NCBI GenBank assembly: GCA_009760855.2
Contig: WPIO01000017.1
Coordinates: forward strand, 808,001 to 872,000
Direction of reading: 5' to 3'
Length of the DNA: 64,000 bases
DNA from: Cristatella mucedo
Lineage: Eukaryota; Bryozoa; Phylactolaemata; Cristatellidae
Below are positions 61,322 through 64,000 of the stretch, one piece after another (within the stretch, counting starts at the first letter, position 1; the number at the start of each line of letters is the position of its first letter). A model generated the notes under the pieces. It had not been told where the DNA came from and did no database searches. It worked only from the letters and a program-made list of their open reading frames with translations. The position numbers were made by a program, and so were the translations under genes.

Positions 61322-63310
61322 CAATTGGTCCGACTATCAAATATTGACTTCAGGTACCTTTCAAAAGACGAACATGTCAGAAATCGGATCGGAAGTTCTG
61401 ACTACTTCTGCATACAAGAAAAAAGGAAAATGCAAACCACGTGTAATAGTAATAATAATAATAATAATAATCATAATCATAATAATAATAATAGTAATGC
61501 ACTTGATAAAGCGCCCTCAGAGAACTCAATCTCTTTCTAGGAGCTTTAAACTTGCTTCAAAAGGAAACGCAATTGAATGGTGAGTAATATCATGCTTGAT
61601 AAACAACATGAATAACATGGTTAGAGGTAACACGCACAGGATCAGCATTCAAGTGTTGTTAGTGGCAGCTTGCACAGTGGCTGCACGCATAAGCACATGA
61701 AGGACGAATCAGTGACCCACTAAATGCTGTCCTAAATAGGTGTTTTTAAGTTCTTTTTAAGTGCGGTCAAGTCAAGGGATGTTGTGATGCAAGTCGGGAG
61801 TGAGCTCTAGGCTTTGGGAGCATACGAACTAAATGCACGGTCTCCGAAGGATTTGAGGTTTGTACGAGGTATTGGTAGACTGTTGGATTCCGAAAAGCAG
61901 GTGGTACCATGTTTGACCTGATGGGGGAGTAGATCTGAGAGATAAGCTGGAGTCATAGAATGAAGTGACCTAAAAGTGATCGACAAAACCTTGAAGTCGA
62001 TCCGTTGGTTGACTGGAAGCCAGTGCAGGTCGGCGAGAAGTGGTGTGATGTGGCAACTGCAACGCTCACGACAGACAAGCCTAGCTGTGGAGTTTTGCAC
62101 CAGCTGTAATCGCCTGATTGCACATGCCGGTAGGCCAGCAAGCAATGATTTACATAAGTCAAGACGGGATGTCACAAATGCATGGACCAACTTAGACATA
62201 GTATCCTTATCTAAACAAGCCCGAATTTTAGCAATGTTATGCATCTGGAAGTAGACAGACTTGATTGTGGAGCTGATGTGATCGTCTAACGAGAGGTCAC
62301 TTTGGAACATGACATCTAGATTTCGAGCTGATTCAACTGGAGATATGCTGGCAGAGCCAATTTGAGCTTTAGCCTTTTCAATTTCTGAATCACACTGGGT
62401 TTGCCCATAACTAATAAGTTAGTTTTATCATCGTTTAGTTTAAGAAAATTTGCTGTCATCCATGTGCAGATGTCATCAATACATGTAGCAAGGGAGTTGA
62501 GAGAATTCGAGGTGCTCGAAGGCTGGGAGGGATCAAAGCAAAGGTAACCCGGAAGCAACATATTTACAAATACAAAGTTTACCGATAACTTCCTCACTTG
62601 CGACTTGCATCCCAGCTTGTTGAACCTTGTTAGATCGAAGTACATGCCTGTAGCTTGTTGAGGTGCATTATTATGACTTTTCTGCAGCTTCATTTTCAGT
62701 ATAGCTTGATGCCTTATACATTGCATAACTCATCGAATACTGATACAGACTGAAATTTGAAATGTGAGTTCAGCTCTACTTGTATGCAAACATTCTAGAA
62801 AAATTTCTGATTTTGGTTCAGCCAAGTTTTTTTGCACATCAAGTACATCAAAAGTCTGGGAGCTTAATTTTCTGCAATCTAGGACTTGTATAATAAAACT
62901 TATGCAACCGAAATCGGAAATAATGCTAGTATCCATTTGTACAAGCAGAGCTGAAATCGAATTTGAACTTTCACTTATCGATACATGAAGTACTCGCCGA
63001 GTTCTGGGGTTTACAAGGTATACAGCTTTACTGAAAATGAAGCTTTTAAAAGTCATAAGTATTCACCTCAAGAAGCTTCACACATGTACCTCGATATACC
63101 AATGTTCAATAAGTTAGGATACAACTCGCTCATGATGCAGCGATCGGTACATTATTTATTTGTAGATACGTTGCTCCCGGTTTACATCCAGGTTAGACAT
63201 GCTTTGCTTAATCATTTTATGGAAGTCGTCAGAACTTCCGATCCCATCTCTGATATATTTGTCTTTTGAAAGGTAACACAAATATTGGATTGGCGGACTG
63301 ATTTTTTAAA
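61322..63310. repeat. Large fold-back (inverted-repeat) element interrupted by LINE-A
   Basis: The left arm (61,322-61,446, then 62,545-62,865) is the inverted match of the right arm (62,880-63,310). Inner landmarks: TAACCCGGAAGCAAC at 62,545 against the complement of GTTGCTCCCGGTTTA near 63,170-63,184, and CTTCATTTTCAGTATAGC against the complement of its partner at about 63,025. Outer landmarks: ACCTTTCAAAAGACGAACAT at about 61,356 against its complement at about 63,255-63,275, and GATCGGAAGTTCTGAC at about 61,388. Without the LINE the element is about 890 bp, nearly all arm. Arms look about 70-80% similar by eye. A related arm lies at 1,765-2,110. Confidence 0.75.
61447..62544 (-). mobile_element. 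LINE-A inserted in the fold-back element
   Basis: A 5'-truncated copy: (TTA)n tail at the left, 3' UTR, then - strand coding with SLDDHISSTIKSVYFQMHNI, LDLCKSLLAGLPACAIRRLQ, HWLPVNQRIDFKVLSITFRS and FGDRAFSSYAPKA, and near the 5' end DDICTWMTANFLKLNDDKTN. The 167-codon frame at 62,310-61,807 is intact. TAA flanks both ends (61,444-61,446 and 62,545-62,547), compatible with a short target duplication or tail microhomology. Confidence 0.88.
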
Positions 63311-63896
63311 GTATTTTCTTGCATTTCTCACTTAGCACTCAGCAGATCTATCTAACTGAGAGAGAATATTCATTCGGCTGCCACAGTCAGCTGTAGAGAC
63401 AGTGCACATCGATTGAAGGCCGAGGAGGAGGAAGAGGGCTTGCTCGATGGGGGTGAGCCGTTAGCGTGGGCCGACACACGGCCCAACGAGTCCAGCAGGC
63501 ACTCCACTATTCGTTACCTGCGAGATAGAAGTACCGGCTGCAGCTGCTTGCATGCAGCAGCTGCAGCCGATGGAGGAAGGCCCCAGTACAAAGCCCCTCT
63601 GGCCTGGCTGGCTGGCGCGCCGAAGCCGACTGTTCTAGGTCTGCCGCCTGGCCGCCGCCCGGCGTTTGTTTATGCTGAGCTACTTCTTGGGCGACGGGGC
63701 GAGGCGACAGTAGAATGCAGGAGCCGTTCGCGTGTCTGTGTCAGCACTGGCTGCTGTCACCGACGAGCGCACACCAGATTGCGCCGAGCCCTCGGGGTGC
63801 AAACAAAGAACGAGCAGCGCAGCGAAGCAGCGAAGTGCCCGCGGCCTCGCGCGCACGCCGCGCAGCCAGCCAGTAGCACTGGCCGCGACAAAAGTC
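63311..63896 (+). promoter_or_regulatory. CpG-rich segment, candidate promoter and 5' UTR
   Basis: From about 63,400 the sequence becomes strikingly GC- and CpG-rich (for example GGCTGGCGCGCCGAAGCC and GGCCTCGCGCGCACGCCGCG). It includes a palindrome with 13-base perfect arms CGGCTGCAGCTGC at 63,535-63,569, holding two CAGCTG E-boxes. It is the richest CpG patch in the window outside 20-21.3 kb and directly precedes an ATG in good context. Confidence 0.4.
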
Positions 63897-64000
63897 ATGG
63901 GCTGCTTGTCCAAACAGATGCCGAGTGGTCAGCTCTGTATGCATTGCCTCCCTCCTCTTCCTCCTCCTCCTCCGCCTCCTCTGCCTCCGGTGATGGAGGC
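63897..64000 (+). CDS. Candidate first exon, protein starting MGCLSK (runs off the window)
   Basis: ATG at 63,897 (G at -3 and +4) opens a frame that stays open to the window end, 34 codons and two bases. It reads MGCLSKQMPSGQLCMHC followed by a proline-rich run of about 12 residues. Gly2-Cys3 followed by Ser-Lys resembles the N termini of myristoylated and palmitoylated proteins, although the usual Ser at position 6 is at 5 here. It lies at the end of a CpG-rich region. I do not recognise the protein. The proline run comes from a CCT/CTC simple repeat, so the frame could be fortuitous. Confidence 0.35.
   Translation, partial: MGCLSKQMPSGQLCMHCLPPLPPPPPPPLPPVME

Noticed and set aside
63300-63360. 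Missing USE1 exon 6 after TTTCTCACTTAG
   Set aside because: A good acceptor-like site, but the frame reads HSADLSN then stop and does not match the expected SNARE helix.

Overview
This is a gene-poor, repeat-rich animal nuclear DNA window. Two spliced genes can be reconstructed by hand from exon homology, splice sites and intron phase. They lie head to head: USE1 on the + strand (a SNARE of Golgi-to-ER retrograde transport) and a SAXO-type axonemal microtubule-binding protein gene on the - strand. The axonemal gene implies a metazoan with motile cilia or flagella. Long introns, CR1/L2-like LINEs, tRNA-derived SINEs ending in a LINE-like tail, and long dinucleotide arrays would fit a marine invertebrate or basal chordate, but I cannot name the species.

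Layout. At 1-6,900 there are nested LINE debris, one arm of a fold-back repeat family, and a purine tract and a pyrimidine tract flanking a SINE. At 6,901-13,022 (-) lies the SAXO-like gene in five exons, whose phases all agree; a mutated CR1/L2-like LINE sits inside one of its introns. At 13-20 kb are LINE and SINE fragments, including a near-perfect inverted pair of tRNA SINEs. At 20,118-21,349 is a CpG-rich candidate solo LTR with a 121-bp internal tandem repeat. At 21,988-60,289 (+) are USE1 coding exons 1-5 (552 nt, 184 codons), split by introns of about 11.9, 3.5, 5.2 and 17.2 kb. The last part of USE1 (rest of the SNARE helix and the membrane anchor) was not found before the window ends. 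At 61.3-63.3 kb a large fold-back element is interrupted by a young LINE. At 63.4-64.0 kb a CpG-rich segment leads into an open frame starting MGCLSK that runs off the end, perhaps another gene's first exon.

I define five working repeat families. LINE-A is CR1/L2-like with a (TTA)n tail. LINE-B is CR1/L2-like with an ACATT tail. LINE-C is a third, related 3' end. SINE-1 is tRNA-derived and its 3' tail resembles that of LINE-A. SINE-2 is tRNA-derived with a different tail. The most interesting signals are: a fold-back family whose two arms keep the same apparently coding reading frame; an identical 565-bp block shared by two otherwise diverged LINE-A copies, which looks like gene conversion; the LINE-A/SINE-1 tail sharing; inverted repeats flanking USE1 exons; and an unusual density of G/C homopolymers. 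No bacterial-style system, CRISPR array, rRNA or functional tRNA gene is supported. All calls are by eye, without alignment or database search.
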